Of a DNA stretch of 30,107 nt, positions 24,004 to 30,107 are shown in pieces. The position numbers and the translations under genes are program-made. Below the pieces are notes generated by a model, which worked only from the letters and a program-made list of their open reading frames with translations, searched no databases and was not told the origin of the DNA. How positions within the stretch are numbered: the first letter of the stretch is position 1; each line of letters begins with the position of its first letter. Origin of the DNA: Fimihabitans intestinipullorum (GTDB lineage: Bacteria > Bacillota_I > Bacilli_A > RF39 > UBA660). The DNA is taken from positions 1 to 30,107 of the forward strand of contig DVML01000041.1 in assembly GCA_018714965.1 (NCBI GenBank), given 5' to 3'.

Positions 24004-24324
24004 TTATTTATTTTTTACAATACTATTTTTTAAAAATTCAAGATACTGATCTGCTTCGTCTTCGTACTTATCTCGTTTAAATGCAATAGATTCAGTATAT
24101 TGATTCAATTGATTTAATTCAATATGCGCCAATTCATGTAATAGTGTTTTTTTGCGCTTATAATACGATAAATCTTGATTAATATATATATTTTGTATTC
24201 CTTTGTAAGGGAACACGAATCCATTAATTCCTTTTGGCAATTTAGCATATGTAATATTAGCATTGTAATAATTTAATAAATCCTGTTGATTTATTTGATT
24301 ACTTAATAAATTATATAAGTTCAT
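24004..24324 (-). CDS. ImmA/IrrE-type metallopeptidase
   Basis: A 106-residue zinc peptidase. The HELAH motif lies at residues 63-67, and EDEAD at 88-92 supplies the likely third metal ligand. Small ImmA-type peptidases next to phage repressors cleave the repressor on a signal and so trigger induction, as ImmA does for ImmR of ICEBs1. Here it lies in the same orientation as the CI-like repressor gene, with one membrane protein gene between them, and is likely co-transcribed. It is on the short side for the family but has the full motif set. AAGGAAG precedes the start at 24324. Confidence 0.85.
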   Translation of the reverse strand: MNLYNLLSNQINQQDLLNYYNANITYAKLPKGINGFVFPYKGIQNIYINQDLSYYKRKKTLLHELAHIELNQLNQYTESIAFKRDKYEDEADQYLEFLKNSIVKNK

Positions 24325-24366
24325 TTAATCACTTCCTTTATTAAGTATCTGTACTAGCATACTTTT

Positions 24367-24951
24367 TTATGATACTGCAACTAATTTAAAACTCGAATCA
24401 GCTATTATTTCGTCGCCTTTACTAAAACTATAGATGTATTCAGATGTATCAAATCTAGGATCGGATCCTAGAATAATATTTACTTTTAAATCTCCAAATA
24501 AATCATATACAACAAAATTGCTATTTCCGTCATAGATTTTATATCTTCCAGTTTCAAAATCATCTCCAGCGGTAAAATATCCAGCTGGGAAACTTATTGG
24601 TTGTCCTTTAAGTGTGATTACTTCTTCACTTAATTTGTCTTTTTGCTTTTGCAATTCATTAATATCATTTTGTAAATCTGTTTTTTGAGAATTTAAATCA
24701 TTTATTTCTTCTTCTCCAGTTGCTTCCTTATATTTTTCTTCTAGTTCTGTATAATCATCTTGCAAAGTTTTAAAATTACTGTATAAATTATCGTAATCAG
24801 CACCTCTATTATTGTAAAATAACAGTAATATAATGATAACTATTACAACTAAAACACTCATTGCTATAAGTAACTTCTTGTTTTGCTCAATATCAACATC
24901 TTTTTCAATAACATTTTTCTTATTATTGCCTTTATTTTTCTCTTTTTCCAT
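24367..24951 (-). CDS. Membrane-anchored coiled-coil protein of the lysogeny module
   Basis: A 194-residue protein with a charged cytoplasmic N-terminus, one strong membrane segment (about residues 27-46), a coiled coil (about 52-112) and a compact C-terminal domain beginning FPAGYFTAGDDFETGRYKI, which should face outside. That domain has the look of the small beta domains found in many Firmicutes surface and prophage proteins (GxYxxGxDxxxGxYxI). Co-orientation with repressor and ImmA suggests it is made in the lysogen. A role in superinfection exclusion or signal sensing is inferred. GAGAGG precedes ATG 24951. Confidence 0.65.
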   Translation of the reverse strand: MEKEKNKGNNKKNVIEKDVDIEQNKKLLIAMSVLVVIVIIILLLFYNNRGADYDNLYSNFKTLQDDYTELEEKYKEATGEEEINDLNSQKTDLQNDINELQKQKDKLSEEVITLKGQPISFPAGYFTAGDDFETGRYKIYDGNSNFVVYDLFGDLKVNIILGSDPRFDTSEYIYSFSKGDEIIADSSFKLVAVS

Positions 24952-24991
24952 ATTTTACCTCTCTAAAACTTATATTTAATAAAACTCAAAA

Positions 24992-25336
24992 TTATTCATC
25001 GTGTAGTTGTTTATCAATATCTTTTTTTCTCTTTTCAATAATAAACTTTATGTATTCTTTATCTTCGTCAGTTAATATGTCTTTATTTTTATCAAAGAGT
25101 AATTCTAACTCATCAAAATCACTTTGATTTGTTCTTAAATCTTTTCCAACCAAATCTTCGATTGAAACATTAAAATAATTCGCAACATCGTAAGCATTTC
25201 CAACAGTAACTCCCATGTCTTCATTTTCCCATCTTGAAATAGTAGATGGATTTACTTTTAATTTAGTGCCAAGTTCACTGCGAGAAATGCCTGCTTTAGT
25301 TCGCAAATATTCTAAATTTTTCGAGAAAAAATTCAT
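24992..25336 (-). CDS. CI-like repressor (XRE helix-turn-helix)
   Basis: A 114-residue DNA-binding protein. The helix-turn-helix at residues about 17-40 (SRSELGTKLKVNPSTISRWENE) is typical XRE. Residues 70-114 are a charged helical tail, and there is no LexA-type self-cleavage domain, so relief of repression probably depends on the neighbouring ImmA peptidase. I chose ATG 25336, which follows AAAGGAG; the longer frame would run through the operators. The promoter (TTGCGT, 17 bases, TATTAT on the minus strand, 25387 to 25359) overlaps operator O1, so the gene is probably self-regulated. Confidence 0.85.
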   Translation of the reverse strand: MNFFSKNLEYLRTKAGISRSELGTKLKVNPSTISRWENEDMGVTVGNAYDVANYFNVSIEDLVGKDLRTNQSDFDELELLFDKNKDILTDEDKEYIKFIIEKRKKDIDKQLHDE

Positions 25337-25358
25337 CTTAACACTCCTTTCAGAAAAT

Positions 25359-25387
25359 ATAATATCAATTTTATTGCGAGAACGCAA
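25359..25387 (-). promoter_or_regulatory. Repressor (PRM-like) promoter
   Basis: On the minus strand TTGCGT (25387-25382), 17 bases, TATTAT (25364-25359). The -35 box lies inside operator O1. Confidence 0.65.
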
Positions 25388-25388
25388 T
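25373..25388 (+). promoter_or_regulatory. Operator O1
   Basis: ATTGCGAGAACGCAAT is a perfect 16-base inverted repeat between the divergent repressor and Cro-like genes, covering the repressor -35 box and lying just upstream of the PR -35. It is a likely binding site for one or both regulators. Confidence 0.75.
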
Positions 25389-25395
25389 ATTTTTG

Positions 25396-25424
25396 TTGAC
25401 ATTTGCGAAAAAGCATAGTAAGAT
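25396..25424 (+). promoter_or_regulatory. Early rightward (PR-like) promoter with operator O2
   Basis: TTGACA (25396-25401), 17 bases, TAAGAT (25419-25424). The spacer carries a diverged operator, ATTTGCGAAAAAGCATA (25401-25417), related to O1. Binding there would block RNA polymerase. The Cro-like gene starts 22 bases on. Confidence 0.75.
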
Positions 25425-25445
25425 GAAATTGTAAGGAGGTAAAGA

Positions 25446-25697
25446 ATGAAAGAAAAATTTCTGAAGTTGGTATCTAATGAAATTAAAATCATTAGAATTG
25501 AAAATCGCGATTCTCAGGAAGAATTAAGCAAAAAAACAGGAATTGCACCTAGTACTATCAGTAAGTATGAAAGTGGAGAACAAGAAATGAACTTACTAAA
25601 AATTCAACAAATGTTGGCACCGTATGGTGTAACACTTCCCATTTTTTTTGCCCGAATAATTGCGAAAACGCAAAACGGTGAACGCAATTCATCATAA
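25446..25697 (+). CDS. Cro-like XRE regulator
   Basis: An 83-residue DNA-binding protein with a helix-turn-helix at about residues 23-45 (SQEELSKKTGIAPSTISKYE). It is divergent from the CI-like repressor and the first gene of the rightward early transcript, the place of Cro. GTAAGGAGG before ATG 25446 is a very strong ribosome binding site. Its codons for residues about 72-76 contain a third operator copy (TTGCGAAAACGCAA, 25660-25673), so binding inside the gene could add feedback. Confidence 0.82.
   Translation: MKEKFLKLVSNEIKIIRIENRDSQEELSKKTGIAPSTISKYESGEQEMNLLKIQQMLAPYGVTLPIFFARIIAKTQNGERNSS
25660..25673 (+). promoter_or_regulatory. Operator O3 inside the Cro-like gene
   Basis: TTGCGAAAACGCAA is a perfect inverted repeat with the same half-site as O1, about 287 bases away. 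A further half-site, ACGCAATT, lies at 25682-25689. The spacing would allow looping. Confidence 0.6.
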
Positions 25698-25726
25698 AGG
25701 TAACAAAAAGAGAAAGGAAATTTAAT

Positions 25727-25966
25727 ATGTTCAGAGAAAAAACTACAGAGGAAATATTAAAGCTCATTAATGAGGCACAGTATGAATTATTACTCAGACA
25801 GAAAGATTACGATACATACTATAAGGTATTTATAACAAAATATGTCAAAGAAAAAATGGAAGAAGCATTATCATTTGATGTAAAAAATCTTGATGATTTG
25901 GTTGAAAATATTGAAAAGTATATTGAAGTAATGAGACCGGCTGTGCTTAATAATGAAAAAAAATAG
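25727..25966 (+). CDS. Small helical early protein
   Basis: A 79-residue, highly charged helical protein (TEEILKLINEAQYELLLRQKDYDTYYK) with no family I recognise. It follows the Cro-like gene by 29 bases, with AAAGGAAA before ATG 25727, and is likely the last gene of the short PR transcript because its stop lies inside a terminator stem. Function unknown. Confidence 0.6.
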   Translation: MFREKTTEEILKLINEAQYELLLRQKDYDTYYKVFITKYVKEKMEEALSFDVKNLDDLVENIEKYIEVMRPAVLNNEKK

Positions 25967-25984
25967 TAGCACAAACTACTATTT
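25961..25984. terminator. Two-way terminator between converging genes
   Basis: AAATAGTAG (25961-25969) pairs perfectly with CTACTATTT (25976-25984) around CACAAA. On the plus strand a weaker T-rich tail follows; on the minus strand a run of eight T follows. The stop codons of both converging genes lie in the stem. Confidence 0.75.
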
Positions 25985-26188
25985 AACATTTTTAATCTTT
26001 GTTTTAATTTCGTTGTTGAATGTAATTGCTTCATCAATGGTTTTAAAAATACCAATTATAATCCAATCGTTTTTTTGACCATTAAGGCAAGAATTTTTAT
26101 TTCTTTCTAGAGAAGCACTTAATTTATCCCAATGAAATTCTTTCTGGGAACAACTATATTCAGCAACGTAATAATCATTAATATTCAC
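25979..26188 (-). CDS. Small unknown protein, opposite to the early operon
   Basis: A 69-residue protein on the minus strand within the rightward early region. It has IGIFKTIDEAITFNNEIK near the C-terminus, a pattern of a small alpha/beta fold that I cannot place; the two cysteines (C13 and C34) may or may not matter. The start is GTG 26188, because AAAGGAGA ends 7 bases before it; a longer frame from 26212 would contain that site. It has its own promoter (26240 to 26212). Self-standing genes in this spot are often lysogen-expressed cargo or host-takeover factors, but nothing here shows the function. Confidence 0.55.
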   Translation of the reverse strand: MNINDYYVAEYSCSQKEFHWDKLSASLERNKNSCLNGQKNDWIIIGIFKTIDEAITFNNEIKTKIKNVK

Positions 26189-26211
26189 AAACAATCTCCT
26201 TTCTATTAACA

Positions 26212-26240
26212 AATATATGAAAAGTTAGAAAGAAAGGCAA
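26212..26240 (-). promoter_or_regulatory. Promoter of the minus-strand gene at 26188
   Basis: On the minus strand TTGCCT (26240-26235), 17 bases, TATATT (26217-26212). The start codon lies about 24 bases on. Confidence 0.6.
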
Positions 26241-26260
26241 GATTTTTATAAAAAATATTT

Positions 26261-26285
26261 AAATATAACGTCCGACAGACAGGTG
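26261..26285 (+). promoter_or_regulatory. Predicted target of the small RNA
   Basis: The leader of the gene at 26291: positions 26261-26265, 26267-26277 and 26278-26281 are complementary to 23957-23953, 23951-23941 and 23939-23936 of the small RNA. AGGTG at 26281-26285 is the ribosome binding site. A TATAAC at 26264-26269 could instead be a -10 box, in which case the sequence would act as DNA and not RNA. Confidence 0.5.
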
Positions 26286-26290
26286 ATGAA

Positions 26291-26629
26291 ATGAAAAAAA
26301 ATAAAATATGCGACTGGATTGAACAGGAGCAAATAATAAATCTACCTTGGATTAGTAGAGATCAAATAAATCTATTAATACCCTTAGGATATTCAAAGTT
26401 AGCAAGAGAAATATTAAAATTGGAAGATCATTTGAGAGAAAAAAATATAAGCTTCTTTAGTGATACACGTCCAAAACTATATCCGACTTGTGAGACTTTA
26501 AAATTCTTTAAAATCGATATCAACACAATTAGACAGCAATCGCAGCAGCAGAGAAAATATTCATTATATGAAAAGAGGATTATTAAATGCGAAGAAAATA
26601 CAGACTTAAAAGAAAATTTGTTATATTAA
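26291..26629 (+). CDS. Putative DNA-binding protein (DUF3173/Xis-like pattern)
   Basis: A 112-residue basic protein. Residues about 22-75 (ISRDQINLLIPLGYSKLAREI ... FFSDTRPKLYPTCETLKFF) follow the pattern of a small helix-turn-helix or winged-helix domain such as DUF3173 or excisionase-like proteins of integrating elements, but the match is by eye. The C-terminal third is polar. It opens the replication-side operon, behind AGGTG, and overlaps the next gene by 43 bases. Its leader is complementary to the small RNA next to the integrase, which would fit a factor acting on excision or the lytic switch. Confidence in the exact family is low. Confidence 0.5.
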   Translation: MKKNKICDWIEQEQIINLPWISRDQINLLIPLGYSKLAREILKLEDHLREKNISFFSDTRPKLYPTCETLKFFKIDINTIRQQSQQQRKYSLYEKRIIKCEENTDLKENLLY

Positions 26630-26844
26630 TACGAATTATTTTAACAATTATTTTTCTAATGATTGCATTGAGTTTCTTGGTAAATAATTTAATTTGGATA
26701 TTTACTAGTTTTTCACAGACCAATACAAAATCATTTTTTGAACTGCTTATTAATTTTGAACAAATTCTATACATGTGTCTATATATTGATTATTTTAAAG
26801 AAGCAACAAAAAAGATTGATTGCAGGCACAATCAATCAAAATAA
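26587..26844 (+). CDS. Small membrane protein
   Basis: An 85-residue protein with a basic N-terminus (RRKYRLKRK), a strong membrane segment at about 11-40 and a weaker one near 55-68. The start overlaps the upstream gene by 43 bases, with GAGG before ATG 26587. Its end contains a perfect inverted repeat at 26814-26837. Unknown function; small early membrane proteins of phages sometimes block superinfection. Confidence 0.5.
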   Translation: MRRKYRLKRKFVILIRIILTIIFLMIALSFLVNNLIWIFTSFSQTNTKSFFELLINFEQILYMCLYIDYFKEATKKIDCRHNQSK

Positions 26845-26865
26845 ATTACTTAAAAAATTAAGTAA
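26814..26865. repeat. Two perfect palindromes before the replication genes
   Basis: GATTGATTG / CAATCAATC (26814-26822 and 26829-26837, loop CAGGCA), then TTACTTAA / TTAAGTAA (26846-26853 and 26858-26865, loop AAAA). Neither has a proper T-run on the plus strand. A TATAAT follows at about 26867. They may be operators or weak terminators ahead of the DnaD-like gene. Confidence 0.5.
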
Positions 26866-26920
26866 CTATAATATACCACATTTAATAAAATAATGCAAAT
26901 TTGTCAAGAAAGGAGTCATT

Positions 26921-27643
26921 ATGGCAAAAAGAATGATAAGTCCAGAAATAGTGGATTCAGATTGTTTTTTATCAATGCCAGCAACTGCTAGGTTACTATA
27001 TTACGATTTAATTGTAAGGGCAGATGATGACGGTTTTGTTGCATCTCCCAAAAAAATTATTGAATTTATTAGAGCGTCCGAGGACGATTTAAGAATATTA
27101 ATAACAAGAGGATATGTTATTACATTTGAAACAGGTATTTGTGTAATTCGTCATTGGCGACTCCACAACTATATTAGACCAGACAGATATCATCCGACCA
27201 TTTATCAAAAAGAGTTTAATTTATTAAATTTAAACAATAAAATATACGAAAAAAAAGATGACGTCCATTTGGTAGGACAACTGTCGTCCAATTTGGATAC
27301 CGAGATTAGATTAGATACTAATAGTAATAATATAAATAATAAAGAGAACATTTACGATATCATTCAATTAGAATTTGGAAGACCATTAAGCCCGATGGAA
27401 ATAGAAGTGATAAATACTTGGGATTATCCGTTAGAAATTTTAAAGGAAGCGGTAAAAGAAGCGGTATTATCTGCTACATTCTCAATTAAATATGTGGATA
27501 GAATTATTTTTAATTGGCATAAAGCAAACGTTAAGACTTTAAATGACGTAAAACAATACATTAAAAAGTTTCACGAAAAGAAAGAAAAGAAAAGTAGTCT
27601 GATCGCAAGTGAGTCGATTGCTGACTATTATGGTGAATTATAA
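26921..27643 (+). CDS. Replication initiator, DnaD-like
   Basis: A 240-residue replisome organiser. The N-terminal winged-helix domain (about residues 1-100) shows MISPEIVDSDCFLSMPATARLLYYDLIVRADDDGF-type sequence and VIRHWRLHNYIRPDRYHPT, typical of phage replisome organisers. The linker carries VHLVGQLSSNLDTE, and residues about 145-225 form a DnaD/DnaB_2-type domain (LSPMEIEVINTW, FSIKYVDRIIFNW). It should bind the phage origin, often located inside its own gene, and load the helicase encoded next. AAAGGAG precedes ATG 26921; the stop overlaps the helicase start by one base. Confidence 0.87.
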   Translation: MAKRMISPEIVDSDCFLSMPATARLLYYDLIVRADDDGFVASPKKIIEFIRASEDDLRILITRGYVITFETGICVIRHWRLHNYIRPDRYHPTIYQKEFNLLNLNNKIYEKKDDVHLVGQLSSNLDTEIRLDTNSNNINNKENIYDIIQLEFGRPLSPMEIEVINTWDYPLEILKEAVKEAVLSATFSIKYVDRIIFNWHKANVKTLNDVKQYIKKFHEKKEKKSSLIASESIADYYGEL

Positions 27644-28902
27644 TGTATGAAGCAGAGAAAAACGTCTTAGCGTCATTATTAACAAATCCCAAACTAATTG
27701 AACAATTGATTTTACCTGATAAGTATTTTATAAATCCAATGAACCAATTTTGTTTAAAAATCTTTAAAAAACAGTATCAGGAAACAAGAACTATTGATTT
27801 GACAGGTATTGTTGAATTTTATAAACCATATTTTCAAAAAGTATCAGTAGATAAATTTATTTCATATGTAACAGATTTAATTGCTACACAAGTAGTTGCC
27901 CCATCTAGTTTTTATTATTATCAAGAGTCTGTATTACATGCATACAAGGATCATCAATTGCTTGTGTTCATTGATAAATTCAAGGGAAATCAAATAACTC
28001 AAGAAGAATTGATTAATTTAATTCATGAATTAGATTCTTTAACAATATCAAATGAACCAAATCATTTGACTGCTGATGGAATTTTTAAAACGATAACAAG
28101 TCATGAAAAAACAATAAAAATGAGATTTCAAAAATTAGAATTAAATGCAAATATACAAGAACACGATCTACCAATCATTGCAGCAAGGCCAGGAATCGGA
28201 AAAACTGCATTTATGTTAAACATTATGGAGGATTTGTCGAAAACATATAAGTGCCTTTATTTTAATTTAGAAATGACTGATAAGCAATTACTAAGACGAC
28301 TTGTAGGTATTAATTCAAAGATTCCAATGAGATTTTTCGAAAATCCATCTACAGATTATCAAAAATCGAAAATAATAGAATCTGCGGAGAATTTATCAAA
28401 GAGAAATATGAAAATAATAACTGGAAGTCAAACAATTAGATCTATTCGTAATGAAATTATTAGAAATTGTAAAGATGAGCATGTAATTGTATTCATTGAT
28501 TACATAGGACTGGTCCAATCGTTAGAAAAATTTCAATCAATTTATGAACGTTTGACATCTATCGTTAAGGAATTGAGAAGAATCTCTCTTGATTATAATT
28601 GTACTATCTTCGTTGCATCTCAAATTAATAGAAATAGCGAAAAAGAAAAGGACAAGCGTCCCAAAATTTCTGATCTCAAAGAAACTGGAGAACTTGAACA
28701 ATCTGGTACAACGGTTATAATGCTACACAATGAGAACCCTATGGCATCATCTGACAAGATAGCAGAGATTCAAGTAATAATTGGAAAGAATCGTAATGGG
28801 CCTACAGGAATCATTACGTTAGATTACAACAAAGAAACTCAGCGATTTGATAATAAAGAGAACAACTATGTTAATAACAACGATTGGAGAAAAGAGGAGT
28901 AA
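27643..28902 (+). CDS. Replicative DNA helicase (DnaB type)
   Basis: A 419-residue hexameric helicase that unwinds phage DNA at the fork. The N-terminal domain (about residues 1-110) resembles DnaB-N. The RecA-like domain follows, with Walker A ARPGIGKT at 181-188, LYFNLEMTDKQLLRR, Walker B VIVFIDYIGLVQ near 282-293, and a C-terminal SQINR / KISDLKETGELEQSGTTVIML stretch. Length is slightly below cellular DnaB, as usual in phages. It is coupled to the initiator gene by a TAATG overlap. Confidence 0.93.
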   Translation: MYEAEKNVLASLLTNPKLIEQLILPDKYFINPMNQFCLKIFKKQYQETRTIDLTGIVEFYKPYFQKVSVDKFISYVTDLIATQVVAPSSFYYYQESVLHAYKDHQLLVFIDKFKGNQITQEELINLIHELDSLTISNEPNHLTADGIFKTITSHEKTIKMRFQKLELNANIQEHDLPIIAARPGIGKTAFMLNIMEDLSKTYKCLYFNLEMTDKQLLRRLVGINSKIPMRFFENPSTDYQKSKIIESAENLSKRNMKIITGSQTIRSIRNEIIRNCKDEHVIVFIDYIGLVQSLEKFQSIYERLTSIVKELRRISLDYNCTIFVASQINRNSEKEKDKRPKISDLKETGELEQSGTTVIMLHNENPMASSDKIAEIQVIIGKNRNGPTGIITLDYNKETQRFDNKENNYVNNNDWRKEE

Positions 28903-29012
28903 TTTAATTAAAAATTGTCTACATTTATTCTTATAATACTCCTTTCTTGAAATACGACATTTTTGCGAGTTTGTTAGGCAATGAGTTTGGCAAATATTAA
29001 TTTGGAGGAATA

Positions 29013-29483
29013 ATGTTTAAATTAATAAAAAGAAAAGATTATGAATATTTAGTTGACCAATTGAAAAGTGCTGAAGCATCATTAATATACAATCAAAAAA
29101 AATCAGGGGATTATCAATGTAAAAATATTGAACAACAAAAAATTATTGAAGATATGCAACGAAGAGAACAATTATTGAAATACAAAATAGAAGAAATAAA
29201 ATCAAATTGTAAATTATTTGAGGAAAAAGTAAAAAAGCAAGAGGGCAGTTTGCTTGATTACAAGACAAAAGTTCAAAGATTAATTTCAAAATGTGGAGGA
29301 TACAGTGCGGCTTTTCATTTTCAAAAAAAGAAAAATGATGCACTGCTTTTAAGAGCAAAAGAAGAAAAATTAAGATTAACTAAAATAATTGAAGAACAAG
29401 AAAAAGAGATAAAGAAATTGAAAAATCCATTACCTCTAAAAGCATACCAAAATGATGGATTTCGAAAAGGAGAGAGAAGATAA
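29013..29483 (+). CDS. Coiled-coil early protein
   Basis: A 156-residue protein that is almost all charged coiled coil (about residues 8-140), with one SKCGGYSAAFHFQKKK break near 91-106 and a short tail with PLPLKAYQNDGF. I recognise no family. GGAGGAATA stands before ATG 29013, and a TATAAT at 28932-28937 with a poor -35 could be a promoter in the 110-base gap after the helicase. The next gene begins right after its stop. Confidence 0.6.
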   Translation: MFKLIKRKDYEYLVDQLKSAEASLIYNQKKSGDYQCKNIEQQKIIEDMQRREQLLKYKIEEIKSNCKLFEEKVKKQEGSLLDYKTKVQRLISKCGGYSAAFHFQKKKNDALLLRAKEEKLRLTKIIEEQEKEIKKLKNPLPLKAYQNDGFRKGERR

Positions 29484-29699
29484 ATGAGAAAAGTAATAAT
29501 AATTATTTTGGCAATTTTATTATCACTTGGAATTGGAACAATCCTGCTTGTAATAGCAAGTAATTTTCTAAGCTTGTCTTTTATCTTAGGTGAAATTGCA
29601 ATCATCTCGTCAGGAATAATTGGAACAATAGCAAGTAATTTAATCGAAAGAATAGGAGAAGAAAAATATGAAAAATTCAGTAACAAAAGAAACAATTGA
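29484..29699 (+). CDS. Two-span membrane protein
   Basis: A 71-residue protein with hydrophobic segments at about 3-27 and 30-52 and a charged C-terminus (ERIGEEKYEKFSNKRNN). No family recognised. ATG 29484 directly follows the stop of the coiled-coil gene, and its 3' end overlaps the next gene by 32 bases. It is probably co-expressed with the coiled-coil protein; whether they interact is unknown. Confidence 0.6.
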   Translation: MRKVIIIILAILLSLGIGTILLVIASNFLSLSFILGEIAIISSGIIGTIASNLIERIGEEKYEKFSNKRNN

Positions 29700-29946
29700 T
29701 AATATCTTATCTAAAACATTAATTAAAGTTGAAAAATATGGAGATAAGACAACTGTACTAATGGCAACTCTACCCAACGGGTTCGTTATTGTAGAACATT
29801 CTTCATGTGTGGATCCAGCGAATTTTGATATGAAACTAGGTGAACAAATTTGTATAGAACGTTTAGTAAATAAAATATGGGAATTGGAAGGATATAAACT
29901 TCAGTCAAAAATTTATGAGAATGAGGTAACAAGTGAGTCAATATAA
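29668..29946 (+). CDS. Gp49-like early protein
   Basis: A 92-residue protein with the pattern of the phage Gp49/66 family (PF13876): an N-terminal VTKETIDNILSK helix, then TTVLMATLPNGFVIVEHSSCVDPANFD and a GEQICIERLVNKIWELEGYKL helix. The family is common in early regions of Firmicutes and other phages; its function is not known. GGAGAAGAAAA lies before ATG 29668, and the 3' end overlaps the next gene by 14 bases. Confidence 0.75.
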   Translation: MKNSVTKETIDNILSKTLIKVEKYGDKTTVLMATLPNGFVIVEHSSCVDPANFDMKLGEQICIERLVNKIWELEGYKLQSKIYENEVTSESI

Positions 29947-30107
29947 GCCAAGAGTTTATAAACAGGAACCAGGAAGAGTTACAGTTAAGCCTTTTAAGGA
30001 AGAGGATGTTAAAAACATTTTAATTTTATTACAAAAAAAGAGAGATAAATCTATTGAAGTTAAATATCAGAAAATCTATGATCGTGATTGGATGCTTTTC
30101 AAAATTG
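29933..30107 (+). CDS. Second tyrosine recombinase, N-terminal part (cut by edge)
   Basis: GTG 29933, behind GAGGTAAC, opens a frame that runs off the window after 58 codons. The N-terminus (SQYKPRVYKQEPGRVTVKPF) leads to KEEDVKNILILLQKKRDKS and DRDWMLFKI, which resembles the beginning of the catalytic domain of compact, XerC-type phage recombinases just before the GLRISD motif. The deciding motif is beyond the edge, so the call is tentative. Confidence 0.45.
   Translation, partial: MSQYKPRVYKQEPGRVTVKPFKEEDVKNILILLQKKRDKSIEVKYQKIYDRDWMLFKI

Noticed and set aside
23968..24033. A 21-residue hydrophobic peptide frame beginning ATG AGG GAA, which could be a type I toxin
   Set aside because: No ribosome binding site precedes the ATG, and the hydrophobic part is coded by the T-run of the terminator, which would end the RNA before the frame closes.
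25336..25492. Longer N-terminus of the CI-like repressor from 25492
   Set aside because: It would read through the operators and both promoters, and the helix-turn-helix protein has a well-placed start at 25336.

Overview
The window is a stretch of a temperate, long-tailed (siphovirus-type, HK97-fold) phage of a low-GC Gram-positive host (Bacillota). The evidence is strongly AT-rich coding, AGGAGG-type ribosome binding sites, a Dit/Tal/BppU-type tail tip, an M23-type endolysin, a DnaD/DnaB replication pair, and an attachment-site core that matches the 3' end of a proline tRNA of Bacillus type. TGA ends several genes cleanly (for example at 14122, 17410 and 19874), so the standard bacterial code applies and a Mycoplasma-type host is unlikely. 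The host species cannot be named from this sequence.

Layout. Positions 1-7425 hold DNA packaging and the head and neck: small and large terminase, portal, ClpP-like prohead protease, capsid protein with an inserted domain, four connector/completion proteins, and the tail tube protein. Positions 7444-15796 hold the tail: tail chaperones G and GT made by a -1 frameshift at A AAA AAC, a tape measure with a puzzling start (ATG CCC TAG), Dit, Tal and a DUF859 fibre. Positions 15812-19257 hold a baseplate/fibre module with BppU-like, collagen-like and Ig-like proteins. Positions 19271-20885 are the lysis cassette (a GAF-like membrane protein, a holin-like protein and a peptidase endolysin), closed by a terminator. 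Positions 21042-22284 are an independently promoted accessory unit with a ClpP/SppA-like serine protease. Positions 22353-22565 are the attachment site. Positions 22618-25336, mostly on the minus strand, are the lysogeny module: integrase, ImmA-type peptidase, a membrane coiled-coil protein and a CI-like repressor. A plus-strand small RNA lies between integrase and ImmA. From 25446 rightward come a Cro-like gene, early genes, a DnaD-like initiator, a DnaB-type helicase, small early proteins and the start of a second tyrosine recombinase cut by the window edge.

The attachment site has phage genes on both sides, with lysis genes to the left and integrase to the right. This is the order of a circular or virion phage genome, not of an integrated prophage, so the source is probably a free phage or viral contig.

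The most interesting candidate is the small RNA at about 23923-24002. It has a near-consensus promoter with an extended -10, a 7-bp stem that exposes a 25-base loop, and an intrinsic terminator. The loop is complementary over about 20 base pairs (one mismatch, one bulge) to the leader and ribosome binding site of the DNA-binding-like gene at 26291. This suggests a phage-encoded antisense switch linking the integrase region to the early operon. Other points worth following are the tape-measure start, the serine-protease accessory unit, and repeated operators of the TTGCG-N4-CGCAA type, one of which lies inside the cro gene.
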